DNA from: Pirellula sp.
GTDB lineage: Bacteria > Planctomycetota > Planctomycetia > Pirellulales > Pirellulaceae
Reading direction: 5' to 3'
NCBI GenBank assembly: GCA_021300155.1
Contig: JAJTID010000015.1
Span: forward strand, 1 to 64,000
DNA length: 64,000 nt
Position numbers and translations under genes: made by a program. The notes beneath the pieces were generated by a model. That model saw nothing but the letters and a program-made list of their open reading frames with translations. It did no database searches and was not told where the DNA came from. Position 1 is the first letter of the stretch, and each line of letters begins with the position of its first letter. Below, one piece after another: positions 63,085 to 64,000 of the stretch.

Positions 63085-64000
63085 ATGCATACCACGTCGA
63101 TGTGTTCATTAATGGAAGTCCCACGTTTCCAATGGCGAATTGTGCTTGTTGCAATAAGTGTCGTTTGTTTTGCCTTGGAACCGGTTTTGGCTGATCTAGT
63201 GCGGCCAGCCCCGGCGCTGGAACAACTGTTGAAGCAGACGCCAATAAACTCGCTGGTAAGCGAGATTCAATCGCGTGGCAATCCGCAGAATGGTGCCTTG
63301 CTCTTTTACAAATCGGCAGCTGCATGTGCGCGATGCCATATAGGTGTGGATGGCGCACCGGCTGTTGGCCCCGAGCTTGGTAGTCTTCGAACATCCAGCG
63401 ATTCAATACCGATCACGGAGGAGTATCTTGTTCAGTCGATGCTTTATCCCTCGAAAGATATTCGGCCGCCATTTCGTGTCGTCGCGTTTTTGACGGATGA
63501 CGAGCAGACCATCGTGGGCAGCATCCTTAGAGAGGATAAAGAAAGTGTTGTCGTTCGCCCGATCAACGACCTCACGAATTCAATCACTATCGAAACCGCA
63601 AAGATTGACGCGAGGAAAGATTCACCCCTTTCGATGATGCCTGATGGGCTCATCTCGTCGATGCGCGATCAAGCCGAGTTCTTTGACCTGGCGGCCTATG
63701 TTTTCGAGGTGGTGCGTGGAGGTCGTGAGCGTGAAGAAGCATTAAAGCCAACTCCGCAACAGCTTGCGATCAAGGAAGATTGGCTCGATCTCGATCATGC
63801 AGGAATCATCAAGAGCCTTGGCAAGAAAGACTTTGATTCTGGCAAATCGATTTTTCAAGGTTATTGCGCAGATTGTCACGGAACGGATGGGAATCGTCCT
63901 AGTTTGCCCACCGCCAGATCGTTTGGAACACAACCAATGAAATTCGGAGCCGATCCGTATCGCATGTTTATGACATTGACGAAAGGGAACGGCTTGATGG
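63085..64000 (+). CDS. Diheme c-type cytochrome, 3' end outside window
   Basis: ATG at 63085, open to the right edge (305 codons seen). A signal segment (VLVAISVVCFALEPVLA) is followed by heme motif CARCH at about 81-85 with the PVC-type context VGPELGSL, YLVQSMLYPSKDIRPPFRVV and SPLSMMPDGLISSM, as in the cytochrome part of the PVC dehydrogenase at 13260. A second heme motif, CADCHGTDG, lies at about 261-269. It probably acts as a periplasmic electron carrier or sensor module. The remainder is not visible. Confidence 0.85.
   Translation, partial: MHTTSMCSLMEVPRFQWRIVLVAISVVCFALEPVLADLVRPAPALEQLLKQTPINSLVSEIQSRGNPQNGALLFYKSAAACARCHIGVDGAPAVGPELGSLRTSSDSIPITEEYLVQSMLYPSKDIRPPFRVVAFLTDDEQTIVGSILREDKESVVVRPINDLTNSITIETAKIDARKDSPLSMMPDGLISSMRDQAEFFDLAAYVFEVVRGGREREEALKPTPQQLAIKEDWLDLDHAGIIKSLGKKDFDSGKSIFQGYCADCHGTDGNRPSLPTARSFGTQPMKFGADPYRMFMTLTKGNGLM

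Overview
The window is a stretch of a planctomycete chromosome, most likely from the Pirellulaceae or a close relative. This rests on the gene families present: a DUF1501 protein, a DUF1559 pseudogene, PVC-type dehydrogenase/cytochrome c fusions, several sulfatases including one with C-terminal EF-hands, PQQ-type beta-propellers, a surface protein with an N-terminal LEDRRLLA motif and a C-terminal dockerin, and an ECF sigma factor divergent from a Ser/Thr kinase. Shine-Dalgarno sequences are mostly weak. No rRNA, tRNA or CRISPR array was recognised.

Layout. 1-8.1 kb: the end of a DUF1501 gene, a decayed DUF1559 gene, a ParE-type toxin/antitoxin pair, a lactonase/methyltransferase pair, a PQQ-propeller pseudogene broken across all three frames, and a GntP-type permease. 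8.1-18 kb: a palindromic intergenic element, an M28 peptidase/NUDIX pair, a small membrane-protein gene with an in-frame stop, a membrane-protein gene split by a 20-bp tandem duplication, a sulfatase-fold protein lacking the catalytic motifs, a large PVC dehydrogenase/cytochrome, a receiver-like protein and an HTH-EIIA regulator. 18-22.5 kb: the dockerin surface protein, then about 1.3 kb of gene remnants (ECF sigma factor, ISL3-like transposase, SUFU-like, unknown). 22.5-31.3 kb, minus strand: SulP transporter, sulfatase, esterase, SWIM/SNF2 helicase and galE. 31.3-34.5 kb, plus strand: a Xer recombinase, a PQQ propeller and a DUF486 protein. 34.5-42 kb: kinase/sigma pair, fatty-acid desaturase, RluA-type protein, gamma-glutamyltransferase-like protein. 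42-54 kb: adk, secY and the complete S10-spc ribosomal protein cluster, read on the minus strand from rpsJ to adk. 54-64 kb: M20 peptidase, metallophosphoesterase, a secreted hypothetical, an EF-hand sulfatase, tsaD, an M14 carboxypeptidase and the start of a diheme cytochrome.

How the genes work together. The ribosomal cluster has the canonical order but lacks rpmD (L30). A strong hairpin terminator lies between rplO and secY, so secY-adk may be transcribed separately. Sulfatase, esterase and SulP lie together on one strand and could form a small desulfation and sulfate-handling unit. The ECF sigma factor and the divergent kinase, which has an anti-sigma-like zinc motif and a SecD-like sensor region, look like one signalling module.

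The most distinctive property of the window is the number of broken genes and short tandem duplications among otherwise ordinary genes. No clearly new multi-gene system was found. The best leads are the kinase/sigma module, the catalytically degenerate sulfatase-fold protein beside a PVC dehydrogenase, and the duplication-split membrane gene.
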